A stretch of 64,000 nt of DNA from Fusicatenibacter saccharivorans (GTDB lineage: Bacteria > Bacillota > Clostridia > Lachnospirales > Lachnospiraceae): the NCBI RefSeq assembly GCF_027667425.1, contig NZ_JAQEGR010000015.1, positions 33,443 through 97,442 on the forward strand, read 5' to 3'. Positions 41,662 to 50,824 of this stretch are shown piece by piece. Positions within the stretch are counted from its first letter, which is position 1. Each line of letters starts with the position of its first letter. The notes under the pieces were generated by a model. The model searched no databases. It worked only from the letters and a program-made list of their open reading frames with translations, and was not told where the DNA came from. A program made the position numbers and the translations under genes.

Positions 41662-44067
41662 TTATTTCTGAACGATATTCACAATTCTTCCCGGTACGTA
41701 AATTTCTTTTACGATGTTTCCGGTCAGTTTGTCTGCAACTGCCTCTTTTGCAGCGGCGATTGCGGTCTCTTTATCTGCATCTTTGGCGATTTTGATCGTT
41801 CCGCGCATTTTACCGTTGATCTGAACAGCGATCTCGGCTACTGCCTCTACCGTCTTCTCCTCGTCAAACTCCGGCCATGCGGTCTGATACAGACGGCCTT
41901 CGTATCCAAGGTCTGCCCACAGTTCCTCGGTCATATGCGGTGCAACCGGATTCAGCAGGATCAGAAGGGTTTCGAACTCTTTTCTCGTTACTTTTCCGGC
42001 TTTGTAGAACTCGTTGACCAGGGTCATCATGGCTGCGATCGCTGTGTTGTATTTCAGGGACTCATAGTCGCTGGATACTTTCTTGATGGTCTGGTGCATT
42101 TTGGACTCCAGCTCTTTGGAGTAGGAATCTCCGTCTACCAGGCTGTCCTGCAGTTTCCATACACGCTCGAGGAAACGACGGCATCCTTTTACGCCTTCCT
42201 GAGACCAGGATGCACTTAAGTCGAAGGCACCGATGAACATCTCGTACGTACGCAGGGTATCTGCACCGAACTCAGCTACGATATCATCCGGGTTGACAAC
42301 GTTTCCACGGGATTTACTCATCTTCTCGCCGTTCTCGCCGAGGATCATTCCGTGGGAAGTACGTTTCTGATACGGTTCCGGGCAGGTAACTACGCCCTGA
42401 TCGTACAGGAATTTATGCCAGAAACGGGAATACAGAAGGTGAAGGGTGGTGTGCTCCATTCCTCCGTTGTACCAGTCAACCGGCAGCCAGTATTTCATAG
42501 CTTCTTTGCTTGCCAGAGCCTCTTTGTTCTTCGGATCGGTATAGCGGATGTAATACCAGGAAGAACCAGCCCACTGCGGCATGGTATCGGTCTCACGTTT
42601 TGCAGGTCCTCCGCAGCACGGGCAGGTGGTGTTGACCCAGTCTGTCATGGCAGCCAGCGGAGACTCGCCGTTATCGGTCGGCATGTAGCTCTCTACATCC
42701 GGCAGCTCCAGCGGAAGGGATTCTTCCGGAACCGGAACGTAACCGCATTTGTCGCAGTGTACGATCGGAATCGGCTCACCCCAGTAACGCTGACGGGAGA
42801 ATACCCAGTCACGCAGCTTATAGTTTGTTTTTGCTTTTCCAACGTGGTTCTCTTCGAGCCACTCAAGAATTTTCTTTTTTGCTTCCGCAACGGAAAGTCC
42901 GTTCAGGAAACCGGAGTTGACAAGAGTTCCCTCTGCAACGTCGGTGTAAACTTCGTTCTGTACGTCGCCGCCTGCAACAACCTCGATGATCGGCATGTTG
43001 AATTTCTTTGCGAACTCCCAGTCACGCTCATCGTGTGCCGGTACTGCCATGATGGCGCCGGTGCCGTAGCTCATCAGTACATAATCGGAAATCCAGATCG
43101 GGATCTCTTTTCCATTAACCGGGTTGACTGCGGAAAGTCCGTCGATCATGACACCGGTCTTGTCTTTTGCAAGCTCGGAACGCTCGAAATCGGATTTTCT
43201 GGCTGCCATCTCACGGTATGCGCAGACCTCATCCCAGTTCTTGATCTCATCTTTGTACTGGTCGATGTACGGATGCTCCGGGGAGAGTACCATGTACGTA
43301 ACACCGAACAGGGTATCCGGGCGTGTGGTATAGATAGTCAGCTTCTCCGGTTTATCTTTCAGGGAGAAATCAACCTCTGCTCCGTGGGAACGTCCGATCC
43401 AGTTTTTCTGGGAAGTTTTGACACGCTCAATATAGTCAACGCCGTCCAGACCGTCGATCAGCTTGTCTGCATACTCGGTGATCTTCAGCATCCACTCGCT
43501 CTTTACTTTGCGGACAACCGGGCTTCCGCAGCGCTCGCACACGCCGTTTACAACTTCCTCGTTTGCAAGACCTACCTTACAGGAAGTACACCAGTTGATC
43601 GGCATTTCTTTTTTATATGCCAGTCCGGCTTTGAAAAGTTTCAGGAAAATCCACTGGGTCCAGTGATAGTATTCCGGATCCGTCGTGTTGATCTCTCTGT
43701 CCCAGTCGAAGGAATATCCAAGAGACTGAAGCTGGTCTTTGAAGTGATGTACGTTGTTTTTGGTAACGATCTTCGGATGAATGTGGTTTTTGATCGCATA
43801 GTTCTCCGTTGGAAGACCAAATGCATCCCAGCCCATCGGATACAGAACGTTGTAACCCTGCATTCTGCGCTTTCTGGCTACGATGTCCAGTGCAGTGTAC
43901 GGACGCGGATGGCCTACGTGAAGTCCCTGTCCTGACGGATACGGAAACTCAACGAGTGCGTAGTATTTCGGTTTTGTATAATCATCTGTGGCGGCAAAGG
44001 CTTTTTCATCCTGCCAGATCTTCTGCCACTTTTTTTCAATGTCCTGTGGCTCATATCTTTTACTCAT
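41662..44067 (-). CDS. leuS: Leucyl-tRNA synthetase
   Basis: An 801-residue class Ia synthetase. The HIGH-type motif is in GLHVGHPRPYTALD, KMSKS is in NGEKMSKSRGNVVNPD, and the CP1 editing domain with its threonine-rich TTRPDTLFGVTYMV region lies between. A zinc-type cysteine pair is visible in CDKCGYVPV and TCPCCGGPAKRE. Length fits bacterial LeuRS. GGAGGT precedes the ATG. The upstream region has a promoter and a short leader with alternative pairings but no T-box consensus, which is unusual for a Firmicutes leuS. Confidence 0.98.
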   Translation of the reverse strand: MSKRYEPQDIEKKWQKIWQDEKAFAATDDYTKPKYYALVEFPYPSGQGLHVGHPRPYTALDIVARKRRMQGYNVLYPMGWDAFGLPTENYAIKNHIHPKIVTKNNVHHFKDQLQSLGYSFDWDREINTTDPEYYHWTQWIFLKLFKAGLAYKKEMPINWCTSCKVGLANEEVVNGVCERCGSPVVRKVKSEWMLKITEYADKLIDGLDGVDYIERVKTSQKNWIGRSHGAEVDFSLKDKPEKLTIYTTRPDTLFGVTYMVLSPEHPYIDQYKDEIKNWDEVCAYREMAARKSDFERSELAKDKTGVMIDGLSAVNPVNGKEIPIWISDYVLMSYGTGAIMAVPAHDERDWEFAKKFNMPIIEVVAGGDVQNEVYTDVAEGTLVNSGFLNGLSVAEAKKKILEWLEENHVGKAKTNYKLRDWVFSRQRYWGEPIPIVHCDKCGYVPVPEESLPLELPDVESYMPTDNGESPLAAMTDWVNTTCPCCGGPAKRETDTMPQWAGSSWYYIRYTDPKNKEALASKEAMKYWLPVDWYNGGMEHTTLHLLYSRFWHKFLYDQGVVTCPEPYQKRTSHGMILGENGEKMSKSRGNVVNPDDIVAEFGADTLRTYEMFIGAFDLSASWSQEGVKGCRRFLERVWKLQDSLVDGDSYSKELESKMHQTIKKVSSDYESLKYNTAIAAMMTLVNEFYKAGKVTRKEFETLLILLNPVAPHMTEELWADLGYEGRLYQTAWPEFDEEKTVEAVAEIAVQINGKMRGTIKIAKDADKETAIAAAKEAVADKLTGNIVKEIYVPGRIVNIVQK

Positions 44068-44153
44068 AGGTAACCTCCTGCATGTTCAAGTTCAAAGTTC
44101 TTTTTTCTCACACCGCCGCATAGGACAGCATGCGCATTTGAACATATAGCTGT

Positions 44154-44182
44154 ATTCTATCACTCTTTCCCTGTTTTTACAA
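44154..44182 (-). promoter_or_regulatory. Promoter of leuS
   Basis: On the minus strand TTGTAA, 17 bases, TAGAAT; the leader to the ATG is about 80 bases. Confidence 0.6.
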
Positions 44183-44225
44183 TTTATTTTTTCCTATATC
44201 CTCCGTTTTTCTTCAAAAACCGCAG

Positions 44226-44270
44226 AAAAATCCGGTTTCCGGGCGAATTCTGCTCCCGAAACCGGATTTT
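44226..44270 (-). terminator. Terminator of the EF-G paralogue gene
   Basis: AAAATCCGGTTTC pairs with GAAACCGGATTTT, with a further CGGG/CCCG-type extension and a T-rich flank. Confidence 0.9.
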
Positions 44271-44300
44271 CTCTGTTTTATCACACTATTTTATAAAGCT

Positions 44301-46391
44301 TTATTCTTCTGCTTTTTCAACCTTCGAAGCTCTTGCCTCAATCTCTTTTGCCTGGATATCGGACGGAGCCTGCTCATATCTCGCAAACTCATAGGAGAAA
44401 TCACCGCTTCCGCCTGTCATGGAGCGGAGTGTTGTGCCGTATCCGTAGATCTCAAGTTCCGGAACATCAGCCTCGATAATCGTATGGCCCTTGTGATCCG
44501 GGTTCATGCCGAGCACACGGCCACGGCGTTTGTTGAGATCGCCCATGATATCGCCGGTGTATTTATCGTCTACCGTGATCTTCATCGAAACGATCGGCTC
44601 AAGGAGAACCGGGGATGCTTCCATAAAGCCTTTCTTGAACGCCTGGATCGCTGCGGTCTTGAATGCCATCTCGGAGGAGTCTACCGGATGATAAGAACCA
44701 TCATACAGAACGGCTTTGACGCCGACTACCGGATAAGCAGCCAGAGGGCCTTTCTGTACGGCTTCCTGGATACCTTTTTCAACAGCCGGGAAGTAGTTCT
44801 TCGGAACGGCGCCGCCGACAACTTCCTGCTCGAAAACGTATGGTTTCTCGAGATCTCCGGAAGCGGAGAAGCGCATTTTTACATGACCGTACTGGCCGTG
44901 GCCGCCGGACTGTTTTTTGTATTTTGCTTCTACATCCGAATTTTTGCGGATCGTCTCGCGGAAGGCTACCTTCGGACGGGACAGCTCTACTTCTACTTTG
45001 TAGCGCTCCAGCAGCTTGCTGACGATAATATCGATGTGCTGGTCGCCCATGCCGTACAGCAATGTCTGATGGTTTGCAGAATCATTGACTGCCTTCATAG
45101 TCAGGTCTTCCTGCATCATCTTGGCAAAGGCCTGGGAGATCTTATCTACATCGGCTTTGTTCTTCGGTTTATATCGTTTTGCGGTGTACGGAGTCGAAAC
45201 ATCCGGTTTTCCGTAGCGGACCTGATTGTTCTTTGTCGCAAGGGAATCGCCGGTTCTTGCATCGCCGAGTTTTGCGATGGCACCGATATCTCCTGCATGA
45301 AGCTCCGGTACTTCGATCGGCTTGGAGCCTTCGAGCACGTACAGCTTGCTCAGTTTTTCTTCGGATTCCTGATCTACATTATAGAGCACATCATCGCTTT
45401 TAATAACGCCGGAGCAAACCTTAATCATTGAATATTTTCCAAGGAACGGATCCACGATCGTCTTGAAAATGGTCGCGCTCTTCGGTTTCGCAAAGTCGTA
45501 ATTTGCCTCGAAAATTTCGTTCGTATTGAGATTGATGCCGGCACACGGACGGGTGGACGGATCCGGGAAGTATCCGCAGATATCATCCAGAAGGTTCGAT
45601 ACGCCCTGCAGGTTCACCGGAGATCCCATGCATACCGGAACGATGGTGCCGTCTCCTACGTTCATGGCAAGCGCTGCGGAAATCTCTGCTACCGAGAACT
45701 CTTCTCCGCCAAAGTAGCGGTCCATAAACTCTTCACTTGTTTCTGCCACGGATTCCATCAGGGTTTCACGGTACTTCTCCAGATATTCTACGGAGTAATC
45801 CGGAATCGGGCATTCTTCTTTTTTATCTTTTTCGATATATCTGCGGCCTTTGTTCTTTACAATATTGATATATCCTACAAATTTACCGTTTTCACGCAGA
45901 GGCATATGAAGCGGTGCGATTCGTTTTCCGTACAGTTCGGTGAGCTGCTCAACGACTTCTCGGTAGCTGACATCGTCCTGATCCATTTCCGTTACAAAGA
46001 TCATACGCGGAAGATTGTATTTCTCGCAGAGTTCCCATGCTTTCTGGGTTCCGACCTGCACGCCGGCCTTTCCGGATACCACGATTACAGCGGCATCTGC
46101 TGCGGAAGCGGCTTCCTGTGCTTCTCCTACGAAATCAAACATTCCAGGAGTATCCAGAACATTGATCTTATTTTTTCCCCATACGACCGGGACAAGCGTT
46201 GTGGAAATAGAGCATTTGCGCTTGATTTCTTCTTTGTCAAAATCGCTGACGGTATTTCCGTCTGTCACTTTTCCGAGACGGTTTGTCATACCGGAAAGAT
46301 AAGCCATAGCTTCGGTCAGACTTGTCTTTCCGGAGCCGCTGTGCCCCAGCAGCACCACATTTCTGATTCGGTCAGTTCTAAAAACGTCCAT
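44301..46391 (-). CDS. EF-G-like translational GTPase (EF-G paralogue)
   Basis: A 696-residue five-domain translation GTPase. The P-loop reads GHSGSGKTSLTEAM instead of AHIDAGKTT of canonical EF-G; G3 is DTPGMFDF and G4 is TEMDQDD in place of NKxD. Domain IV/V are present (SGGHGQYGHVKMRF, MGDLNKRRGRVLGM). These substitutions put it in the divergent EF-G2-like group that occurs beside the true fusA in many bacteria and whose role is uncertain; a housekeeping fusA is expected elsewhere. The start ATG 46391 follows GGGAGGT. Single gene with its own promoter and strong terminator. Confidence 0.93.
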   Translation of the reverse strand: MDVFRTDRIRNVVLLGHSGSGKTSLTEAMAYLSGMTNRLGKVTDGNTVSDFDKEEIKRKCSISTTLVPVVWGKNKINVLDTPGMFDFVGEAQEAASAADAAVIVVSGKAGVQVGTQKAWELCEKYNLPRMIFVTEMDQDDVSYREVVEQLTELYGKRIAPLHMPLRENGKFVGYINIVKNKGRRYIEKDKKEECPIPDYSVEYLEKYRETLMESVAETSEEFMDRYFGGEEFSVAEISAALAMNVGDGTIVPVCMGSPVNLQGVSNLLDDICGYFPDPSTRPCAGINLNTNEIFEANYDFAKPKSATIFKTIVDPFLGKYSMIKVCSGVIKSDDVLYNVDQESEEKLSKLYVLEGSKPIEVPELHAGDIGAIAKLGDARTGDSLATKNNQVRYGKPDVSTPYTAKRYKPKNKADVDKISQAFAKMMQEDLTMKAVNDSANHQTLLYGMGDQHIDIIVSKLLERYKVEVELSRPKVAFRETIRKNSDVEAKYKKQSGGHGQYGHVKMRFSASGDLEKPYVFEQEVVGGAVPKNYFPAVEKGIQEAVQKGPLAAYPVVGVKAVLYDGSYHPVDSSEMAFKTAAIQAFKKGFMEASPVLLEPIVSMKITVDDKYTGDIMGDLNKRRGRVLGMNPDHKGHTIIEADVPELEIYGYGTTLRSMTGGSGDFSYEFARYEQAPSDIQAKEIEARASKVEKAEE

Positions 46392-46499
46392 ATGTAATAC
46401 CTCCCATGTAAGTAAATTTGCAGATTGCAAGGCCGCTCTTATTCGCCTTTCTGCTTTTTATCAAGATTCACGTCTTCCGTTCCTCTTATCATAGTCACT

Positions 46500-46528
46500 A
46501 TTCTACTAAAGTTTTTGCTTTTTTGCAA
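46500..46528 (-). promoter_or_regulatory. Promoter of the EF-G paralogue gene
   Basis: On the minus strand TTGCAA, 17 bases, TAGAAT. The 398-base gap between the divergent genes otherwise holds only AT-rich sequence and the tyrA promoter. Confidence 0.65.
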
Positions 46529-46709
46529 GTATATTATTCATATTTCACAATATATTTCTGAATTTTTAAATTTTATATGTATTTTAGCTGGTTATTCTGT
46601 CTTTCTTCCGCTTTTCTGTCTGGCTTTTCTGTGGAATCTGCCGGATTTTGCAAAACAAGCAAAATTGCTGCCTTTCAAAAATGCTTTGTCGCTTTAAAGC
46701 AAGAAATCT

Positions 46710-46738
46710 TTGACATTTGATTTCAGATGCTTTACAAT
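46710..46738 (+). promoter_or_regulatory. Promoter of tyrA-aroA
   Basis: TTGACA (46710-46715), a 17-base spacer and TACAAT (46733-46738). Confidence 0.75.
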
Positions 46739-46789
46739 GTCTTTTATACGATTTACCTACGAAAATTGTCAGAAAGGACTACTTGAATT

Positions 46790-47902
46790 ATGTGTGATAC
46801 ATCCGAAAAAATCTGTATCGGCTTTATCGGCCTTGGCCTCATCGGCGGCTCCATTGCAAAAACCCTCAGAAAGGTTCACCCGGAGTATAAACTGATGGCC
46901 TACTGCCGCACCAAAGCGACGATCGAAGAGGCAATTCAGGAAGGCGTGATTGATATCGCGCTGGAAGAACGGGACGACCGCTTTGCCGACTGTGACTATA
47001 TCTTCTTATGTGCTCCTGTCAGCACCAACATCTCCTATCTTCCGTTCGTGAAAGGCATCGCAAAACCGGGCTGTATCATCACAGACGTCGGAAGTGTAAA
47101 AGGAGAAATCCATCAGGCGGTTGAGACCCTCGGCATGACGCACCAGTTTATCGGCGGCCATCCGATGGCAGGCTCCGAAAAGACGGGATATTCCAGCGCC
47201 ACCGATTACCTGCTGGAAAATGCTTACTATATGATTACACCCGGACCAGATGTTGAGATCGCGACAGTTTCCGCTTTCGTTGATCTTGTCCAGTCCTTAA
47301 AGGCGATCCCGATGGTTTTAACATACGAAGAGCACGACTACATCACCGCAGGTGTCAGTCATCTGCCGCATATCGTTGCCGCTACCCTGGTCAATGCACT
47401 CGCATCCCTGGACACACCGGAAGAGCAGATGAAAACCGTTGCTGCAGGCGGCTTCAAGGACATCACCCGCATCGCTTCCTCCTCCCCGGAGGTATGGCAG
47501 CAGATCTGTCTCTCAAACCAGAAGCAGCTCTCGAATGTGCTGGATTCCTATATCCGCCTTCTCGTCCAGGCAAAATACCTGGTTGACAACAAAAAAGGCC
47601 ACGAGCTCTACAATATGTTTGAGAGTTCCCGCGAATACCGGAATTCCATGGAAGATTCTTCCTATGGACCGACAAAGAAAGAATACGTCGTTTACTGCGA
47701 CCTGCTCGATGAAGCCGGCGGAATCGCAGCCGTTACAACAATTCTTGCCATCAACCAGATCAGTATTAAAAATATCGGCATTACGCATAACCGCGAGTTC
47801 GAAGAGGGTGCTCTCCGCATTGAATTTTATGAAGAGCAGGCAGGCATTCTTGCCCGGAAGGTCTTAAAAGACCATGGCTATACCATTCATATCCGCAATT
47901 AA
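46790..47902 (+). CDS. tyrA: Prephenate dehydrogenase with C-terminal ACT domain
   Basis: A 370-residue TyrA that oxidises prephenate to hydroxyphenylpyruvate for tyrosine. The Rossmann motif GFIGLGLIGGSIAKTLRK binds NAD(P). Active-site segments HPMAGSEKTGY and TAGVSHLPHIVAA follow. A C-terminal ACT domain (about 295-370, GGIAAVTTILAINQISIKNI) is the expected site of tyrosine feedback. AAAGGA precedes the ATG. First gene of a two-gene unit, 34 bases ahead of aroA, so the shikimate and tyrosine branch steps are co-expressed. Confidence 0.96.
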   Translation: MCDTSEKICIGFIGLGLIGGSIAKTLRKVHPEYKLMAYCRTKATIEEAIQEGVIDIALEERDDRFADCDYIFLCAPVSTNISYLPFVKGIAKPGCIITDVGSVKGEIHQAVETLGMTHQFIGGHPMAGSEKTGYSSATDYLLENAYYMITPGPDVEIATVSAFVDLVQSLKAIPMVLTYEEHDYITAGVSHLPHIVAATLVNALASLDTPEEQMKTVAAGGFKDITRIASSSPEVWQQICLSNQKQLSNVLDSYIRLLVQAKYLVDNKKGHELYNMFESSREYRNSMEDSSYGPTKKEYVVYCDLLDEAGGIAAVTTILAINQISIKNIGITHNREFEEGALRIEFYEEQAGILARKVLKDHGYTIHIRN

Positions 47903-47936
47903 AAGCGCGTATATCTTGACAGGAGGAAGTTACGTT

Positions 47937-49220
47937 ATGCAGTTCCAGAAAGCAGTACGTCCTCTGCGCGGAGAAATCTCCGTGCCGGGCGATAAATCCA
48001 TTTCCCACCGCGCCGTCATGTTCGGTGCCATTTCAGAGGGAACCACAGAAGTCACAAACTTTTTACAGGGTGCCGACTGTCTCTCCACCATCTCCTGCTT
48101 CCGCAGTATGGGCATTGAGATCAAGAACACGCCGGAGCGCATCCTCGTTCATGGAAAAGGTCTGCACGGGCTTTCGGCTCCGTCCGCCGTTCTCGACTGC
48201 GGAAACAGCGGAACAACGACACGCCTGATCTCCGGCATTCTTGCCGGCCAGAACTTTTCCAGTACACTGACCGGTGACGCCTCTATTCAAAAACGGCCGA
48301 TGGGACGCATCATCAATCCGCTGACCCAGATGAGCGCTTCCATCCGCAGTATTCCGGAAAACGGCTGTGCGCCGCTTGCGATCAACGGCCATCCGCTCCA
48401 CGCCATCTCCTATCTTTCGCCGGTCGCATCCGCACAGGTCAAATCGTGTGTCCTGCTTGCCGGACTGTATGCTGACGGAAAAACAAGCGTTACCGAACCG
48501 GCTCTTTCCAGAAACCATACGGAGCTGATGCTGAAATTCTTCGGCGCCGACGTTGCCTCCGAAGGGCTGACCGCATCGGTTCTGCCGGACCCGGATCTCC
48601 ATGGAAATCTCGTCCGTGTGCCGGGAGATATTTCCTCCGCCGCCTACTTCATCGCCGCCGCGCTGATAGTTCCAGGCTCTGAGGTGCTCCTGAAAAATGT
48701 CGGCATCAACCCGACCCGCGACGGTATGCTCCGCGTCTGCCGCGCCATGGGTGCTGACATCACACTTCTGAATGAGCAGAACTCCGGCGGAGAACCGGTT
48801 GCAGACCTTCTCGTGCGCTATACGCCGTCTCTTTCCGGCACTGTCATCGAGGGCGAACTGATCCCGACCCTGATCGATGAAATCCCGATCATCGCGGTTC
48901 TTGCCGCCACAGCGAACGGTACAACCGTGATCCGGAATGCGGAGGAGCTGAAAGTCAAAGAATCGAACCGTCTTGATATCATGGTAAACGAACTCACCGC
49001 GATGGGTGTTTCCCTGGAAGGCACGGACGACGGCATGATCATTGAGGGCGGAAAACCGTTCCACGGCGCCCAAATCGACAGCCGCCTCGACCACCGCATT
49101 GCGATGTCGTTTGCAATCGCTTCGCTTGCCGCAGAGACACCGACGGAAATCCTGCGCGCCGGCTGTGTGGATATCTCGTATCCGACATTCTACCAGGATC
49201 TGGCACGGCTGCAGGCATAA
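47937..49220 (+). CDS. aroA: 3-phosphoshikimate 1-carboxyvinyltransferase (EPSP synthase)
   Basis: A 427-residue EPSP synthase joining shikimate-3-phosphate and phosphoenolpyruvate. Key segments: LRGEISVPGDKSISHRAVM (Lys-Ser substrate binding), LDCGNSGTTTRLISGILAGQ, DASIQKRPMGRII and VKESNRLD and RLDHRIAMS near the end. In the NSGTT loop the sequence is GNSGTTTRL rather than GNAGTA, the class II pattern seen in Gram-positive glyphosate-tolerant forms (known from family, not tested here). Start at ATG 47937 with AGGAGG; the frame upstream overlaps tyrA. Confidence 0.97.
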   Translation: MQFQKAVRPLRGEISVPGDKSISHRAVMFGAISEGTTEVTNFLQGADCLSTISCFRSMGIEIKNTPERILVHGKGLHGLSAPSAVLDCGNSGTTTRLISGILAGQNFSSTLTGDASIQKRPMGRIINPLTQMSASIRSIPENGCAPLAINGHPLHAISYLSPVASAQVKSCVLLAGLYADGKTSVTEPALSRNHTELMLKFFGADVASEGLTASVLPDPDLHGNLVRVPGDISSAAYFIAAALIVPGSEVLLKNVGINPTRDGMLRVCRAMGADITLLNEQNSGGEPVADLLVRYTPSLSGTVIEGELIPTLIDEIPIIAVLAATANGTTVIRNAEELKVKESNRLDIMVNELTAMGVSLEGTDDGMIIEGGKPFHGAQIDSRLDHRIAMSFAIASLAAETPTEILRAGCVDISYPTFYQDLARLQA

Positions 49221-49233
49221 AAAACGTTTAAAC

Positions 49234-49277
49234 AAAAATGGATTGTGAAGATCATTTCCTCACAATCCATTTTTTTG
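49234..49277. terminator. Bidirectional terminator between aroA and psd
   Basis: AAAAATGGATTGTGA pairs with TCACAATCCATTTTT; a T-run follows on each side. Confidence 0.93.
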
Positions 49278-49280
49278 CTT

Positions 49281-50192
49281 TTACCCTGTTCTTCCGGCCG
49301 TTCCAACCGTTTCTCCCTGCCGTACCCGCGTTTCGATTCCAAGCCGCGAATAATTCCAGATCCGTTTTTCCGGCACTGCGCTTCCCTTCTGTGCCAGAAC
49401 GATCACTGTCGAACCACCGAAGGCAAAATAGCCTTTCTCTTCGCCGCGCTGTACACGTCTCGCCGCTCCGGCATTTTCATTGACAATCTTTCCGACCATC
49501 ATCGCGCCGACCTCCATCTGCAGCAGTGTGCCGAAATTTGCGGACTGCAGCAGCGTGTAGGTTCTCGTATTTTCTTTATAGATCGGGCAAAAATCATTCG
49601 CCGCCGGATTGACCGTGTGGAGCACACCCTCAATCCGCCGTTCCGTCGAACAGACGCCGTCATCCACAAAGAGATACCGGTGATAATCGTCCACGGAAAG
49701 CCGAAACAGAAATAACGTTCCGCCCTCATACCGTTTTGCCAGCTTCCTGTCGCGCAGAAGCTGTTCCAGCGTATATTCTGTGTTCTTGATCTCAAACTTC
49801 CCGTTCTCATGAATCGGATAAACCGTAAGCCGCGCATCACACGGGCTGATAAAATCCTGCGGCGCATTGGAAAACGGACGTGCATCCATTTTCAGCTTCC
49901 GCACAAAGAAATCATTGAACGAGATAAACTGCTTTGCGGTACATTCCTTCAGTGAAATATGATTTTTCTTTACAAACAGTGCAACCAGCGGCACCGATAA
50001 GCGGCTGTCCAGAAAGCAGCCTGCCGCACGAGATACAAATGACTGAACCAGCGGCTGCATCGCGGCTCTTCCGGCGGCATGGCTGTACATCATGTGTAGA
50101 AAACGGTCCTGCAGATCATTTTCCTCGCGGATCAGATCAAGCTTTGGATAATTTTTCCCCTGTTTTCGGTAAGGATAAGCGCAGAGTCTCAA
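49281..50192 (-). CDS. psd: Phosphatidylserine decarboxylase proenzyme
   Basis: A 303-residue decarboxylase making phosphatidylethanolamine. Self-cleavage occurs before the serine of the FGGSTVIVLA motif, which becomes the pyruvoyl group. Other marks are FNDFFVRKLKMDARPF, ISPCDARL and DDYHRYLF. It starts with TTG 50192, whose T overlaps the TGA stop of pssA and which has GGAGG upstream. The N-terminal 60 residues are less conserved and may bind membrane. Last gene in a PAP2-flippase-pssA-psd cluster. Confidence 0.95.
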   Translation of the reverse strand: MRLCAYPYRKQGKNYPKLDLIREENDLQDRFLHMMYSHAAGRAAMQPLVQSFVSRAAGCFLDSRLSVPLVALFVKKNHISLKECTAKQFISFNDFFVRKLKMDARPFSNAPQDFISPCDARLTVYPIHENGKFEIKNTEYTLEQLLRDRKLAKRYEGGTLFLFRLSVDDYHRYLFVDDGVCSTERRIEGVLHTVNPAANDFCPIYKENTRTYTLLQSANFGTLLQMEVGAMMVGKIVNENAGAARRVQRGEEKGYFAFGGSTVIVLAQKGSAVPEKRIWNYSRLGIETRVRQGETVGTAGRTG

Positions 50193-50824
50193 ATCGTTCT
50201 TCCTCCCTTCCAGATCAGAAGTCCGCGGAGCACAGCCACTCCAACGACCGCTACCAGCACAGCAAGCTCTTTATTCGTCGGCTTGCGGAAGCGGAAATCC
50301 GTGATAAACAGAACACCGACCGCCAGCACCAGCAGATGCAGCCAGATTAGAAAGTATCCGCGGCAGAGCGGCGCAAAGACGAACAGCAGCGGCAGAGCCA
50401 CTGACATCGAGGTAATCGGCAGTCCCTGGTAATATTTCCGGTTCTCCGAAGTTTCATTCTGACGCTTCTCTTCCATTACGTTAAAATATCCCAGACGGAT
50501 CACGCCCGCAAGACCGTAGAAAATAAGAATCGGAATGCTGTAAAAATGTGTCATGCCAAGCTCATAGCAGAGCACGATCGGAAAGACACCGAAACAGACC
50601 ACATCGCAGAGCGAATCGATCTGAATGCCGAACCGCTTTTCATCTTCTGTCCTGTTTTTCTTCGTCCGCGCAATTTTTCCATCGAACATATCGCACAGTC
50701 CGGAAAAAGCAAGACAAAAAATCGCCCAGTTAAAGTGCCCCCGCGTTGCAAGAAAAATGCCGCTGATGGACGATGCAAAGCTGATATATGTTAATATTAC
50801 GGTATAATCATAGAACCCTATCAT
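50189..50824 (-). CDS. pssA: CDP-diacylglycerol-serine O-phosphatidyltransferase
   Basis: A 211-residue membrane enzyme of the CDP-alcohol phosphotransferase family making phosphatidylserine. The motif spans LCDMFDGKIARTKKN then FGIQIDSLCDVVCFG, with the serine-specific DSLCD. Several hydrophobic helices follow. The frame is open 24 codons further upstream, inside the flippase gene, but ATG 50824 after GAGGGGG is the natural start. It overlaps the flippase gene by 17 bases and the psd start by four bases, and its product is the substrate of Psd. Confidence 0.95.
   Translation of the reverse strand: MIGFYDYTVILTYISFASSISGIFLATRGHFNWAIFCLAFSGLCDMFDGKIARTKKNRTEDEKRFGIQIDSLCDVVCFGVFPIVLCYELGMTHFYSIPILIFYGLAGVIRLGYFNVMEEKRQNETSENRKYYQGLPITSMSVALPLLFVFAPLCRGYFLIWLHLLVLAVGVLFITDFRFRKPTNKELAVLVAVVGVAVLRGLLIWKGGRTI

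Noticed and set aside
42352..43935. A 527-codon plus-strand open frame opposite leuS
   Set aside because: It is antisense to a certain LeuRS gene; the sequence shows no domain and no ribosome site. High-GC third positions make such shadow frames.
44068..44182. T-box leader for leuS
   Set aside because: The leader is only about 80 bases and has no GGTGG-type T-box or Stem I.
48063..49235. A 390-codon minus-strand frame opposite aroA
   Set aside because: Antisense to a complete EPSP synthase and without recognisable protein features.
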